Of a stretch of DNA of 64,000 bases, positions 8,150 through 16,178 are shown piece after piece. Source of the stretch: Bradyrhizobium erythrophlei (lineage in GTDB: Bacteria > Pseudomonadota > Alphaproteobacteria > Rhizobiales > Xanthobacteraceae); assembly GCF_900129425.1 (NCBI RefSeq), contig NZ_LT670817.1:8646001-8710000 (forward strand). Reading direction: 5' to 3'. Both the position numbers and the translations under genes were made by a program. Every line of letters begins with the position of its first letter. Position 1 is the stretch's first letter. The notes under the pieces are model-generated. The model saw nothing but the letters and a program-made list of their open reading frames with translations. It searched no databases and had not been told where the DNA came from.

Positions 8150-8228
8150 CGATGTCCGCTTTGCCGCGCATAACGGACTCAAATCAGACGCCGCGCCATG
8201 TCCGTTTTGTGCCACAAGCAGACATCAG
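8150..8228. repeat. TGTCCGC-type dispersed repeat, copy B
   Basis: Begins GATGTCCGCTTTGCCGCGCA and passes through CGGACTCAAATCAGAC, CGCGCCATGTCCG and AGCAGACAT. It is closely similar over about 70 bp to the copy at 13076-13150 and more loosely to 9977-10055. Confidence 0.7.
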
Positions 8229-8309
8229 TTCAATTTTGACGGTGAGGACTCTAGGACATTGCAAGCCTGTCGCGTAAAGCTTGACTGAGGCGGCTGTGCC
8301 GGACGCCAT

Positions 8310-8693
8310 TTAGTTCGTGCGGTGCGGAGGCTTCTTCTTTCGATGCTGTGTCGGCTGCGTTGCCTTTGGAGGCTGCGGAGGTTGCGGCCAGTAGGCACAG
8401 CCGAAGCTACAGCCACAGCCGGCACCGCATCCGGCGGCCAGCCTTAGTTTTTGGAAGAGCGGTGGTGGTCCAGCATTTTCCTTGTCGAAGACATAGAACG
8501 TCGCCAAACTGACGTCGGAGATTTCCTCCTCACCAAGAAAGATTTCGTGCTTCTGCGAGGGCGGTGATGTATTCGCCGACGCTTCGCTAGTTGAGGCGCA
8601 CGCACCGCTTGCCATCGAGAGAGACATGCCGGCAAACCCTAAGGCGGGTAAGGCTTTGCTCCGACGCTTGCCTATGGAAGAGCGCTTCGGCAT
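8310..8693 (-). CDS. Secreted Cys-rich small protein, possible peptide precursor
   Basis: 127 residues. The N-terminus is strongly basic and then hydrophobic (KALPALGFAGMSLSMASGA), a likely signal peptide ending near GACAS. The middle has a well-defined acidic block, LGEEEISDVSLATFYVFDKE. The C-terminal part has five Cys in a Gly/Ala-rich run (CGAGCGCSFGCAYW) followed by Pro-, Gln-, Lys- and His-rich sequence. I recall related bradyrhizobial proteins with the same acidic block and longer GC-rich Cys tails; none has a known role to me. The acidic block plus Cys core resembles a leader and core of a modified peptide, but no modifying enzyme lies nearby. Confidence 0.6.
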   Translation of the reverse strand: MPKRSSIGKRRSKALPALGFAGMSLSMASGACASTSEASANTSPPSQKHEIFLGEEEISDVSLATFYVFDKENAGPPPLFQKLRLAAGCGAGCGCSFGCAYWPQPPQPPKATQPTQHRKKKPPHRTN

Positions 8694-9171
8694 GGCACAA
8701 TTCTCCCACGTGCTTGGGCATACTGAACTAAACTGGCGTGATGAAATCCGACCGAGCTAGTTCCAGTAAAGACCAATGATGGCGGTGGAGGCTATGCCGA
8801 CCCCGGCGGCGGTCAAGCCTTTGGCCAAGCGGGAAGCCGACTTCAGCGACGATAGATGACGGCCTTGATCCGATCTAGCTAAGTAGCCCCGCCCCGACCG
8901 AGTGTCCGGTTCGGGTCAAAAACGGTCCTGACGCCCTTGAAATAGGATTTCTGTTTTACCCCCTAGAGCAGACATCGGTCAGGCTACGCTGCCGATTGCG
9001 ATGTCATCGTCTGCTACGGTGGAGCGAAGCTGACCGACAGGCACCTCGCCTCGATGGAGCTGGAAAACATGACAGCATTTTCTTGTGCTCAGGAAATTCC
9101 TTCATCGTCTTTGGTGACAATAAATCATTTGTCATAGGTTATTTTGCCGATAGCAAGCTGACGCGAGACGG
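8694..9171. other. Intergenic gap with repeat copy C and a possible gene remnant
   Basis: On the minus strand near 8757-8840 a frame ends RLAKGLTAAGVGIASTAIIG-LYWN, which looks like the membrane end of a small protein, but I find no start codon for it; it may be a remnant. Repeat copy C fills 8901-8979. Nothing else is recognisable. Confidence 0.35.
8901..8979. repeat. TGTCCGC-type dispersed repeat, copy C
   Basis: Degenerate copy with GTGTCCGGTTCGGGTCAAAA, AACGGTCCTGAC, TTTACCCCCTAGAGCAGACA. It shares the GGGTCAAAA and AGCAGACAT elements with other copies. Confidence 0.55.
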
Positions 9172-9666
9172 TCAGCAACCGCGACAAATGTCGAGCGTGC
9201 CGTCAACTGCCGCGTTCTCCTGATTGAACTCCCGATCCATCAGGCTTTGCTGCGAGGGCACTTGATCGGCGCGCGGCTGGCGACCACCTCCCCCCAGTGC
9301 CTCCCCCAGCGCTTGCCGTTCTCCAGTCATCGGCGGAGGTTCGGCCGGAATTCGGGAACCACCCGGCTGTGTCGGGACCGCTAGGTGGGGCAGCAGCGGC
9401 GAGGCTATCCTGGAAACGTTATGCCCGCTGGGATCGACCGTAGAATTGTTTATTCCACCAACGTTGCCAGGGCCGCGCGGAATACCACTGATCGGCACAT
9501 TTCCCGTTCCCGGCGAACCTGCGAGGCGCCCAAATCCCCCGAGGGGCGCAAATCCCCCGAGGTGCCCAAATCCCCCGTGTCCTCCTCCCCCTCGCGCAAA
9601 TGAGGCGGCAGGAGGGGTCAAGACTATGGACAATGCAACAGCGATTTTCATTGCTCTGTTAGACAT
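9172..9666 (-). CDS. Secreted Gly/Pro-rich protein, unknown function
   Basis: 164 residues. A signal peptide (MKIAVALSIVLTPPAASFA) is followed by a Gly-rich stretch built from short GFG, HLGG and PLGGFG units (about residues 27-60). A Pro-rich middle comes next, then a polar tail ending with two Cys (CRGC). No enzymatic motif is visible. Low-complexity exported proteins of this kind are common in bradyrhizobia. The gene stands alone between two repeat-bearing gaps. Confidence 0.6.
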   Translation of the reverse strand: MSNRAMKIAVALSIVLTPPAASFARGGGGHGGFGHLGGFAPLGGFGRLAGSPGTGNVPISGIPRGPGNVGGINNSTVDPSGHNVSRIASPLLPHLAVPTQPGGSRIPAEPPPMTGERQALGEALGGGGRQPRADQVPSQQSLMDREFNQENAAVDGTLDICRGC

Positions 9667-10050
9667 TAGGAAGCTCCTGATTCACCAGAGCGGCGAACCC
9701 GTGAAGCGGATGTAGGTTCGCAATCCGCCGACACCATTAAATTGAATTTCAGAGTTCGGTGCCCCCGGCGCTATGCACGAATGCACGAGGTTAAGGGTCA
9801 GGGACCAGACCACGAAAGTGCTTGCCATCTACGTCGTGGAAAAGAGGAGTGCGACGCGAGCCGGTGCTGAGGGGTTCGACCACCCCAGCCCTTTGGCACC
9901 GGCACTTTTCGGAAGGCGAGGCGATGCATGCCTGATGCTACGCGGAGCCCGCGATGACCGATCCATGATCGGCTTCCATGTCTGCTCCTGAGCGCAGAAC
10001 GGACCTAAGTCAGACATCGCACCATGTCCGAGATGTGCCAAATGCGGAAG
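9667..10050. other. Intergenic gap holding repeat copy D
   Basis: Nothing gene-like is seen. The right third is repeat copy D. The left part should hold the promoter of the Gly-rich secreted protein, but no clear promoter boxes are visible. Confidence 0.4.
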
Positions 10051-10055
10051 TCAGC
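9977..10055. repeat. TGTCCGC-type dispersed repeat, copy D
   Basis: Begins CATGTCTGCTCCTGAGCGCA and passes through ACGGACCTAAGTCAGACATC and GCACCATGTCCGAGATGTGC. Same order of elements as copies B and G. Confidence 0.65.
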
Positions 10056-10389
10056 GCTTGCTAGCAAAAAGCAGCCGCTGCGCGGAATTGATCGCGTGAT
10101 AGTCCCAATCCACTTCTCGCTTTGTTGCCGGTAAATACTGTCTCCGGTCTGCGTATTCGTAATACAACGTTCCGTGGATGCCCTGCGTATCCCGCTTTAG
10201 GATGGGACGTTCCCATATCGGCCCCAAGATGCGGCCGGCCTCCTCTTGCCCACAGCGCTCGATAAAGTCCTCGACGAACTCCATATCTTGGCCATCCGCA
10301 GGAAAGATAGCAGCAAATTCATCTTCAGTCGCTTGAAACACACTGAAGGTTGCGTTGAGTGCGCCATCGATGATCTGTATGTTCTTCAA
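10051..10389 (-). CDS. Conserved hypothetical protein
   Basis: 112 residues, soluble and acidic. It opens MKNIQIIDGALNATFSVFQA and has an acidic helix (DMEFVEDFIERCGQEEAG), a basic IWERPILKRDTQGIHG turn and an aromatic end. I have the impression of a bradyrhizobial family of unknown function, but cannot name one. The composition is protein-like and the frame fills a gap with no rival frame. It lies alone; its terminus overlaps repeat copy D by a few bases. Confidence 0.6.
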   Translation of the reverse strand: MKNIQIIDGALNATFSVFQATEDEFAAIFPADGQDMEFVEDFIERCGQEEAGRILGPIWERPILKRDTQGIHGTLYYEYADRRQYLPATKREVDWDYHAINSAQRLLFASKR

Positions 10390-10765
10390 CGCTCGACTCC
10401 TTGCTCATCCGCGAGCGAAAATCCTCTCGCATCGATCTGGAATGTCCGCAAGGGGTCAAAAGCGACGGTTTGGCGATGTCAGCGTTACTTCCGCTTTGCC
10501 GCTGAAAGCCGACATTCATCGTAAGGGTGGCACGTCTCAAACGTGTCAATACCCGACTCATGCGCCGCAGCACAGGACCTGCAAGGGCCGGCCACTATTG
10601 CCAAGCTTGTGAATATCGCCTTACTGAATAGCGAAGCAGTAGAAGAGTTCATCCCCGCCGGTGCCGCGGAGGTCGCTCTGGTTGCAACCGCCCGAGTGCA
10701 CTCCGAGAGCTGGCTGGCCACTTTCTCGTATGCGCACCCTAGAAGGTGGCCATTGAGAGACGGGA
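10390..10765. other. Intergenic gap holding repeat copy E
   Basis: Copy E of the dispersed repeat lies at 10441-10520. Short frames on both strands between 10485 and 10788 do not resemble known proteins and lack ribosome sites. Confidence 0.4.
10441..10520. repeat. TGTCCGC-type dispersed repeat, copy E
   Basis: AATGTCCGCAAGGGGTCAAA, then ACTTCCGCTTTGCCGCTGAA and AGCCGACATTC; the arms can pair as in other copies. Confidence 0.6.
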
Positions 10766-11032
10766 TTACCTGCGAACCCCGGAGCTGAACGGTGCGGTGC
10801 CGATTGTAGGCGCGCTAGGAGTGGGCGCGCTACTCACGCGAGGCCCGGTGTTGCTCCAGGTGGGGACTGCATTTGTCGTGCCTACCGACGGCCAATAATA
10901 CGATCCCACTGACGGAGCGGTGACCGCTCCAATGGAGACTCCGGATTGTCCATAAGTTGTTCCGGATTGCGCCAGGACGGCCGTGCTCGAGAGAGCAAAT
11001 GCGGTTGCCAGTGCTATTGTCGTAAGTCTCAT
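10766..11032 (-). CDS. Small exported protein, unknown function
   Basis: 88 residues from the ATG at 11032 with AAAGGA seven bases upstream. The start MRLTTIALATAFALSSTAVL followed by AQS is a textbook Sec signal with an Ala-x-Ala-like cleavage site. The mature part is Ser-, Thr-, Gly- and Pro-rich with a repeated VGSYYWPSVGTT pattern and no Cys. Likely periplasmic and unstructured; no function can be assigned. Confidence 0.65.
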   Translation of the reverse strand: MRLTTIALATAFALSSTAVLAQSGTTYGQSGVSIGAVTAPSVGSYYWPSVGTTNAVPTWSNTGPRVSSAPTPSAPTIGTAPFSSGVRR

Positions 11033-11141
11033 GGTCGGTCCTTTCTCATCATCTTCAAAATAGATAGGCACAACCAAACCGTCTGCGATTACGCTTGTTT
11101 CAATTTAGCGCGAGCGGCGGGCGGAGCTACCGAGGTCGTCG

Positions 11142-11240
11142 GTGGAACAGACACGTCAGGCCTTACGCAACATCGAGACCATCCTCAAAGCTGCCGCAAG
11201 TTCACTCGACCGCGTAGTGAAGGTAGCCGTACTACTCGTG
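11142..11240 (+). pseudogene. RidA (YjgF) family gene fragment
   Basis: A frame of about 33 codons reads VEQTRQALRNIETILKAAAS then SLDRVVKVAVLLV. This matches the conserved helix and strand in the middle of RidA-family enamine/imine deaminases. The start of the gene (about 45 codons) and everything after this stretch are absent. The break after VAVLLV coincides with the end of the converging hydrolase gene. It is a remnant left by a rearrangement, not a working gene. Confidence 0.7.
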
Positions 11241-11907
11241 CGGCCGCAACTAGGCGCTCGGTCAGTCCTTCCGCATTCGACAACGCGACGAGATGGCCGC
11301 CGAAAATTTCCTCCGCCTCCTTTCCGAGCCTTTCGCGCGCGACACGCCGTTGAAATTCGATCGGGAAAAAGCGGTCATCTTTTCCCGCAAGAACATGAAT
11401 GGGGATGTCTGGCCAGCGCTCGAAGCGACAGGGCTCGCCGAAAACGGTCTCGGCTTCCTCGCGTGGTTGTTCGGGGCCGGCGCGCAGTACATCCCGCGGC
11501 ACGTCGTGTAGAAAGTACGTTCCCACATCGAATTGCGTCGCATAGCCGCGGCGCGCCGCAGCTTGTTCCCGCGCGTCGACCGCTCCTGTTGCGCCCCACC
11601 ATGCACCAGCGGTCTCGCCGGGCTTCGGGATCATCGCGTTTACGAACACGACCATCCGAACGGACGCCCGCGCGCAAACAAGGGGCACCGTGAAGCCCGC
11701 CAGCGACTGAGCGACGAGAACAACGTCGCTTCGCTCCGCGAACGCGCGGATGACGATGTCCGCATACGCTGCGAGACCGGCTTGGCTGTCGTCGCCCGGT
11801 AGATCGACCGCGATGGGTTCGTGCCCCGCCGCGCGAATAAGCGGGACCGCGCGGTGCCAATACCAAGCCATGCCGCCTGCCCCGGGAACAAGGACGAATG
11901 ATGCCAT
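11185..11907 (-). CDS. Alpha/beta-fold hydrolase
   Basis: 240 residues. The start MASFVLVPGAGGMAWYWHR gives the oxyanion-hole segment. The nucleophile is the Ser in VLVAQSLAGFTV (near residue 68), the acid is in AGKDDRFFP, and the His is in GGHLVALSNAEGL, so the triad is complete. This is the short type of the family, similar to esterase or salicylate-esterase-like hydrolases; the substrate is unknown. The ATG has GGAGGAG upstream. The last 20 residues (after ERLVAAA) are read from the antisense of a RidA fragment, so the natural end has been replaced by junction sequence. Confidence 0.85.
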   Translation of the reverse strand: MASFVLVPGAGGMAWYWHRAVPLIRAAGHEPIAVDLPGDDSQAGLAAYADIVIRAFAERSDVVLVAQSLAGFTVPLVCARASVRMVVFVNAMIPKPGETAGAWWGATGAVDAREQAAARRGYATQFDVGTYFLHDVPRDVLRAGPEQPREEAETVFGEPCRFERWPDIPIHVLAGKDDRFFPIEFQRRVARERLGKEAEEIFGGHLVALSNAEGLTERLVAAARVVRLPSLRGRVNLRQL

Positions 11908-12175
11908 GTGAATTCTCCTCCGTTGCTGCCGGATTAGGCTCTCAGCGTGCTTGGCCTGCTTGATCCGAATTGATCTTGCTGTGACGTTGGCTCGTTGCCA
12001 AATCTTGGGGCTTGGGCCGATTGTCGGCTTAGGGTCAATCGCGACAGGTGCTTTGGCGCCAAGCCCAATACGACGTCCGCTTTAGCCCGGCACAAGGTTT
12101 ATTTCAGTTCTGAATAGCGATCGGCTGGAAGTGGGTAGGGTCGCCATCACCATCGACAGCAGGGAGAATCAACTG

Positions 12176-12256
12176 GTGGTGAATAAGCCGGTAGGCGACA
12201 ACGCCCGCAAGGGGGCGATGAAGAAAGCGAGAGAAGGCTTAGAGGCTACCAATTGA
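12176..12256 (+). CDS. Very short frame resembling the start of a small basic protein
   Basis: A GTG-started frame of 26 codons reads VVNKPVGDNARKGAMKKARE then GLEATN. The KPVGDNARKGA-KK opening matches a family of small basic bradyrhizobial proteins as I remember it, which normally continues for another 30 residues. AGGGAG lies about ten bases upstream. It may be a truncated remnant rather than a working gene. Confidence 0.35.
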   Translation: MVNKPVGDNARKGAMKKAREGLEATN

Positions 12257-12271
12257 GCCGCCCAATAAAAA

Positions 12272-12306
12272 GAGCCCCCGCGGTGCAGAGCATCCCCCCG
12301 GGGCTC
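12272..12306 (-). terminator. Intrinsic terminator, leftward
   Basis: Arms GAGCCCC (12272-12278) and GGGGCTC (12300-12306) pair perfectly. On the minus strand the stem is followed by TTTTTATT. It probably ends transcripts from the small genes at 12442-12819. Confidence 0.6.
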
Positions 12307-12441
12307 AATGTCAGCAAGCCTTAAGTGCCGGAGAGGCTGAAGGTATGGCACTTCGGCAAATGACGGAGCCATTGGTATAGGGACATTCCCCGCGCGGCTT
12401 GCTATGGGTCAACTTCGGCGACCTGATTAATAGCCGCCAAC

Positions 12442-12597
12442 TTACTTCGCTGGTTGTGATTTTTTCCGTTCCTTGAAGACGTCCAATTTTACCCTGAAGC
12501 GGCCAATCTCCTTGAGTAGCTCATGCCGCTTTTGTCCTGGCGGGAGCTTTCGGGCGTCCTCCAACAGCTTCGCCAGCATTTTTTCTGAGTCATCCAT
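12442..12597 (-). CDS. Small charged helical protein
   Basis: 51 residues opening MDDSEKMLAKLLEDARKLPP and continuing GQKRHELLKEIGRFRVKLDV. It is rich in Lys, Glu and Leu, so it is probably all-helical and soluble. It starts 16 bp after the stop of the next small gene upstream (12613-12819), which suggests one transcript. I believe similar short proteins exist in bradyrhizobia; function unknown. No strong ribosome site precedes the ATG, so translational coupling is likely. Confidence 0.6.
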   Translation of the reverse strand: MDDSEKMLAKLLEDARKLPPGQKRHELLKEIGRFRVKLDVFKERKKSQPAK

Positions 12598-12612
12598 CTG
12601 GCGAAATGGGGG

Positions 12613-12819
12613 TTACCGCGCACCATCGCCGAAAGTGCCTTTTGCGACAAGGCGTCCGTCTTTCACCTCGTAAGAATCCGTGATGTCGCCCGATCGCTCT
12701 ACGGCGCGCTCCAGCCACCTAATCGTTTCATCGATCCAGTATTCTTGGCGCTCGGGGTCAGTCCGCGCGTTTTCACGACACACTGAGGCTTGAGCTATAC
12801 ACGCTGCTTTGCGGTCCAT
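12613..12819 (-). CDS. Small conserved hypothetical protein
   Basis: 68 residues opening MDRKAACIAQASVCRENART, continuing YWIDETIRWLERAVE and ending KDGRLVAKGTF. Two Cys sit in the first helix. The layout (a Cys-containing helix, YWIDE, then a closing beta turn) matches a small family I associate with Bradyrhizobium; its role is unknown. It appears to be the first gene of a two-gene unit with 12442-12597. Confidence 0.65.
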   Translation of the reverse strand: MDRKAACIAQASVCRENARTDPERQEYWIDETIRWLERAVERSGDITDSYEVKDGRLVAKGTFGDGAR

Positions 12820-13415
12820 GGCTCACCCTGACTTGGTTGCGGAGTCTGGTGATGTCAGCCACTTTTCGAGACGCGCCGTGTCCTTAACTTTTCTGTTCGA
12901 CCCTTAGGTCGCGTGGGCAAACATATCTCAGTCCTCAAAAGCTTGTCTGTTCGGTCGCCGACAGAAAACGAGACCAGGACACCGCCAGATTTGCCGATCG
13001 CCGGGGCCGCGACCGGTCGCCCGTGCAGCGGCGATTGCGCCTACCAAGTTTGACTGGCCGTGCGCGCGGCTCTGCCGATGTCCGCTTTGCTGCGCATTAC
13101 GGACTCAACTCAGACATCGCGCCATGCCCGAAAAGCCAACTGCGGACATTCCAAGAAGCCGTGGTCGTTGCGTTCCGGCCAGACGCTGCTTGCCATGTCC
13201 ACTGGCTCCCAACTCTCGGACATATCGCGGCACCGCAATAACTGACGCTATGTGCCATAACCTGACATCAGCCCGTCCACGCTCTCATTCCCGGTAATTA
13301 AATTAGCGCGTATAACATGCTCGTCCGTTAGATTTTTCGTTCGATTCGCTGTGGCTCTGAAGTCCGCCATCGCAATCGGCAAGTAATTTTGAACCATTTA
13401 AAATTCGGTGGACCC
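12820..13415. other. Intergenic gap holding repeat copy G
   Basis: Copy G occupies 13076-13150, and a further degenerate block with CATGTCCACTGGCTCC and AACCTGACATCAGC reaches about 13270. No gene is seen; the last 100 bp are AT-rich and should hold the promoter of the cyclase gene. Confidence 0.45.
13076..13150. repeat. TGTCCGC-type dispersed repeat, copy G
   Basis: CGATGTCCGCTTTGCTGCGC, then ACGGACTCAACTCAGACATC, CGCGCCATGCCCG and TGCGGACATTCC. The closest relative in the window is copy B (8150-8228). Confidence 0.7.
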
Positions 13416-14993
13416 ATGGAAAAGCCAAGTGCTAAAGACGTCCGCTCCCGCGGGTGGATAACGAGCCTGCTTATTGCGGTTCTATTGTTATCGCTGCCGC
13501 TGGCGGTGTGGCTCGATTTGACCAATCTCGCGGAGGCCGCCCTGCGACGCCAGGCATCGGACCTGAATTCCGTGATCACGAGCGTTCGGGGATATTACGC
13601 CACTAACGTCGTCGGGCGCGTTCTGGCCAATCCAGGCTCGGTTCAGGTCGTTCATAACTATGAAGCGATTCCGGGGGCCATTCCGATTCCGGCCACGCTG
13701 TCACTGGAACTGGGCAAAGTGATCGGCGCACAACAGGAAAACATCAACTACCGTTTCGTTTCCGACTTTCCATTCAAGAACCGCACGCCGCATCAGCTTG
13801 ATGAGTTTGAGAAGAGCGCGCTAGAAAGTCTGCGCAACAATCCAAACCAAAAGATTGTCGACACCTCCACCTCGATATTCAGTGACAGCGTCCGTCTTGT
13901 TGCTCCTGTTGTCATGGGGCCGGCCTGTGTGAGCTGTCACAATGCTCACCCGGAAAGTCCGAAAAGAGATTGGAAGGTCGGCGATGTTCGCGGCATACAG
14001 GAAGTCGTTATTACACAGCCGATTGCCGCGAATTTGTTCTCCTTCAAGTATCTGTTGGCGTATTTTGTGCTGGCTGCGGTTAGCGGCATATCGTTCTTGG
14101 GCATGCAGCGGCGTCAGGCGATTCGCATCCAAGGGATGAACCAGGAACTTGAGTCCGCCAACGACTTCCTGGCGACCCTGTCCATGAAGATTTCGCGCTA
14201 CATTTCACCACAGGTCTATAAGAGCATCTTTAGCGGTCAGAAAGATGTCACAATCCATACCGAGCGAAAGAAGCTCACGATTTTCTTTTCTGACATCCAG
14301 AACTTTACCGCGACGACAGAGCGGTTACAGCCGGAACTGATCACTCAATTGCTCAACGAATATTTCACGGAAATGTCCGCGATCGCTCACGAGCATGGCG
14401 GCACGATCGACAAATTCATCGGCGATGCAATGCTGATTTTCTTCGGCGATCCGGAAACGAAGGGTGACCGTGCCGACGCTCAAGCGTGCTTGCGCATGGC
14501 GTGGCGCATGCAACGTCGGCTTGTCGAGCTGAACGCAAAGTGGAGGGCTCAAGGAATCGAGCAGCCGTTCAAAGCACGCATCGGAATTAATTCCGGGTAC
14601 TGCAATGTCGGCAACTTCGGCAGCGCTGACCGCATGGATTACACGATCATCGGCGCTGAAGCCAACCTCGCTGCGCGTCTACAATCTATCGCAGAGCCCG
14701 GCGGCATTGTCATCAGCTACGAGACCTTTGCGCTTGTGAGCGATGTAATTACCTCACATGCACTGCCGCCGATTACAATGAAGGGTATCAGCCGCGAGGT
14801 AATTCCTTATTCAGTCGACAGTATGATAGATACGTCGGCTGATAGAGGTGACGTCGTGATGGAACGTATGCCTGGCTTGGACTTCTATCTCGATCCATCG
14901 ATTGTGAAGTCGGCAGATACGGAACGGATACGGTCGGTGTTGTTAGGGGCCTTATCATCTCTCGACAAACATCAAGTAAAGCCGGCAGTCTGA
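13416..14993 (+). CDS. Membrane class III adenylate/guanylate cyclase with haem-type sensor
   Basis: 525 residues from the ATG at 13416, preceded by GGTGG. One membrane helix near residues 16-36 is followed by a periplasmic DUF3365/Tll0287-like domain to about 205. This has a CxxCH haem-attachment motif in ACVSCHNAHPESPKRDWKVG. A second membrane helix (about 212-230) and a linker lead to the cyclase domain (residues about 285-455). That domain has both metal Asp residues (IFFSDIQNFT and DKFIGDAMLIFFGD), RIGINSGYCNVGNFGS and DYTIIGAEANLAARLQ. It would make cAMP or cGMP in response to a haem-borne redox or gas signal; the signal is inference. It stands alone between repeat-bearing gaps. Confidence 0.88.
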   Translation: MEKPSAKDVRSRGWITSLLIAVLLLSLPLAVWLDLTNLAEAALRRQASDLNSVITSVRGYYATNVVGRVLANPGSVQVVHNYEAIPGAIPIPATLSLELGKVIGAQQENINYRFVSDFPFKNRTPHQLDEFEKSALESLRNNPNQKIVDTSTSIFSDSVRLVAPVVMGPACVSCHNAHPESPKRDWKVGDVRGIQEVVITQPIAANLFSFKYLLAYFVLAAVSGISFLGMQRRQAIRIQGMNQELESANDFLATLSMKISRYISPQVYKSIFSGQKDVTIHTERKKLTIFFSDIQNFTATTERLQPELITQLLNEYFTEMSAIAHEHGGTIDKFIGDAMLIFFGDPETKGDRADAQACLRMAWRMQRRLVELNAKWRAQGIEQPFKARIGINSGYCNVGNFGSADRMDYTIIGAEANLAARLQSIAEPGGIVISYETFALVSDVITSHALPPITMKGISREVIPYSVDSMIDTSADRGDVVMERMPGLDFYLDPSIVKSADTERIRSVLLGALSSLDKHQVKPAV

Positions 14994-15116
14994 GGCACCC
15001 CGATGTTCCCTCGGACCGAAATTAGTTCCGGTATTCGACCACTAGACCCTCGAGCCGTCTCGTACATCACTGATGGCCTATGTGGGTCGACAGCGCCGTT
15101 TTGACCTTCGGCCGGT

Positions 15117-15195
15117 CACTTCCGGTCTATCCCGACGAACGGACATTCTCAGAGTCCGTAGGCATGTCTCAAAAGTGCCATGAACGGAAGTGGCG
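15117..15195. repeat. TGTCCGC-type dispersed repeat, copy H
   Basis: CACTTCCGGTCTATCCCGAC, then GAACGGACATTCTCAG, GGCATGTCTCAAAAGTGCC. Degenerate. Confidence 0.5.
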
Positions 15196-15218
15196 GATAC
15201 AAGTCACGCAAAGAAAAA

Positions 15219-15234
15219 GCCGCCCGAAGGCGGC
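15219..15234 (-). terminator. Intrinsic terminator of the PEP-CTERM gene at 15260
   Basis: Read leftward, GCCGCC-TTCG-GGCGGC is followed by TTTTTC, a classic GC stem with a tetraloop and T tract. The hairpin at 16136-16151 has the same stem. Confidence 0.85.
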
Positions 15235-15259
15235 TCCATATTCGCGATCTGAATTTTAA

Positions 15260-15862
15260 TCAGGTTGCGAGTGCGGCGCTCTTCCGGCGATAAGCCATGA
15301 ATCCAAGGCCAGCGAAGCCGAGGATCATCATTGCCCACGTGGAGGGTTCGGGAACGGCGGCGACCTGCCAAGTACCTGGTGGGTTGTTAATAAGCAGAAG
15401 AATGGAAGGCGACCCTGCCATTACAGCGGTTGAGTAGTCTTGGTTGCCGCAACCGGATACGCATTGTGAGTAATCATTTTGTGTGTACATGAAGGTGTTG
15501 GAGGCGGCGTCATTGAGCCAGACAAACCAATTGATTACCTGTCCAGTACTGTTCAGCGTCAAAAATTCGCTAGCAGCTGTTGATACGCCCGGCATAGTAG
15601 TTGAGAGAGTTGTTACCTGGGCATTCGTGCTAGTGAGCGTGCTCAGAGAAAGAGAGGTTATGTCGGTAGAATAGAAGTAAGTACCCGCCATACATGAATC
15701 GGTACAATTCAAATCAACCGACGCTGTTAGGTGATCGCCGGTGCCATAAGTTTGATCTGAATTGCCGGTGTAAAGGTACGTAGTGGCTGAGGCTTGTGTC
15801 GCCGAACCAACGGCAGCCCCCAACAGCAGAACGGACAAAATATACAAACCAAACTTTTTCAT
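15260..15862 (-). CDS. PEPxxWA-CTERM sorting-signal exported protein
   Basis: 200 residues from the ATG at 15862 with GGGGG upstream. The signal peptide MKKFGLYILSVLLLGAAVGS is followed by a Thr/Ser-rich beta-type domain with two CxxxC-like pairs (DLNCTDSCMAGT and CVSGCG). It ends in the alphaproteobacterial sorting tail VPEPSTWAMMILGFAGLGFM then AYRRK. The tail is cut and the protein anchored or released by an exosortase/archaeosortase-type enzyme; no such enzyme is in the window. Function unknown. An intrinsic terminator follows the stop. Confidence 0.85.
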   Translation of the reverse strand: MKKFGLYILSVLLLGAAVGSATQASATTYLYTGNSDQTYGTGDHLTASVDLNCTDSCMAGTYFYSTDITSLSLSTLTSTNAQVTTLSTTMPGVSTAASEFLTLNSTGQVINWFVWLNDAASNTFMYTQNDYSQCVSGCGNQDYSTAVMAGSPSILLLINNPPGTWQVAAVPEPSTWAMMILGFAGLGFMAYRRKSAALAT

Positions 15863-16178
15863 GAAGCCCCCGATCACAAACGGACGGATGCAGCCTGACA
15901 AAGCCGCTCGCCGTTGCATTTGTTGAATATAATTTTGCCTACCGCTGGCGCAGGTGTTGTCCATTGAAGTAGCGGCTCATTCGGTAGTCGGCCGCTTTGC
16001 GACAACACGCGAGCGCGTCATAATTCCGCGCCCATTTGTGCAGCCTGCACAACTTTACGATGAGCCGCAAGGGCCAAGCTAAGATTATTGTACAAATAAC
16101 TCATATTGGCGCATTTAATCACACCAAAACAAAAAGCCGCCCGGAGGCGGCCTTTCCAATCTTCTGGCTGGTCAGGGA
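15863..16178. other. Gap between the two PEP-CTERM genes
   Basis: Holds the terminator of the esterase gene (16136-16151) and the promoter region of the smaller PEP-CTERM gene. No gene is seen. Confidence 0.5.
16136..16151 (-). terminator. Intrinsic terminator of the GDSL esterase gene
   Basis: Read leftward, GCCGCC-TCCG-GGCGGC is followed by TTTTTGTTTT. It has the same stem as the terminator at 15219-15234. Confidence 0.85.

Noticed and set aside
11254..11907. Plus-strand frames opposite the alpha/beta hydrolase gene
   Set aside because: Shadows of the hydrolase; only the short RidA-like part at 11142-11240 has family similarity.
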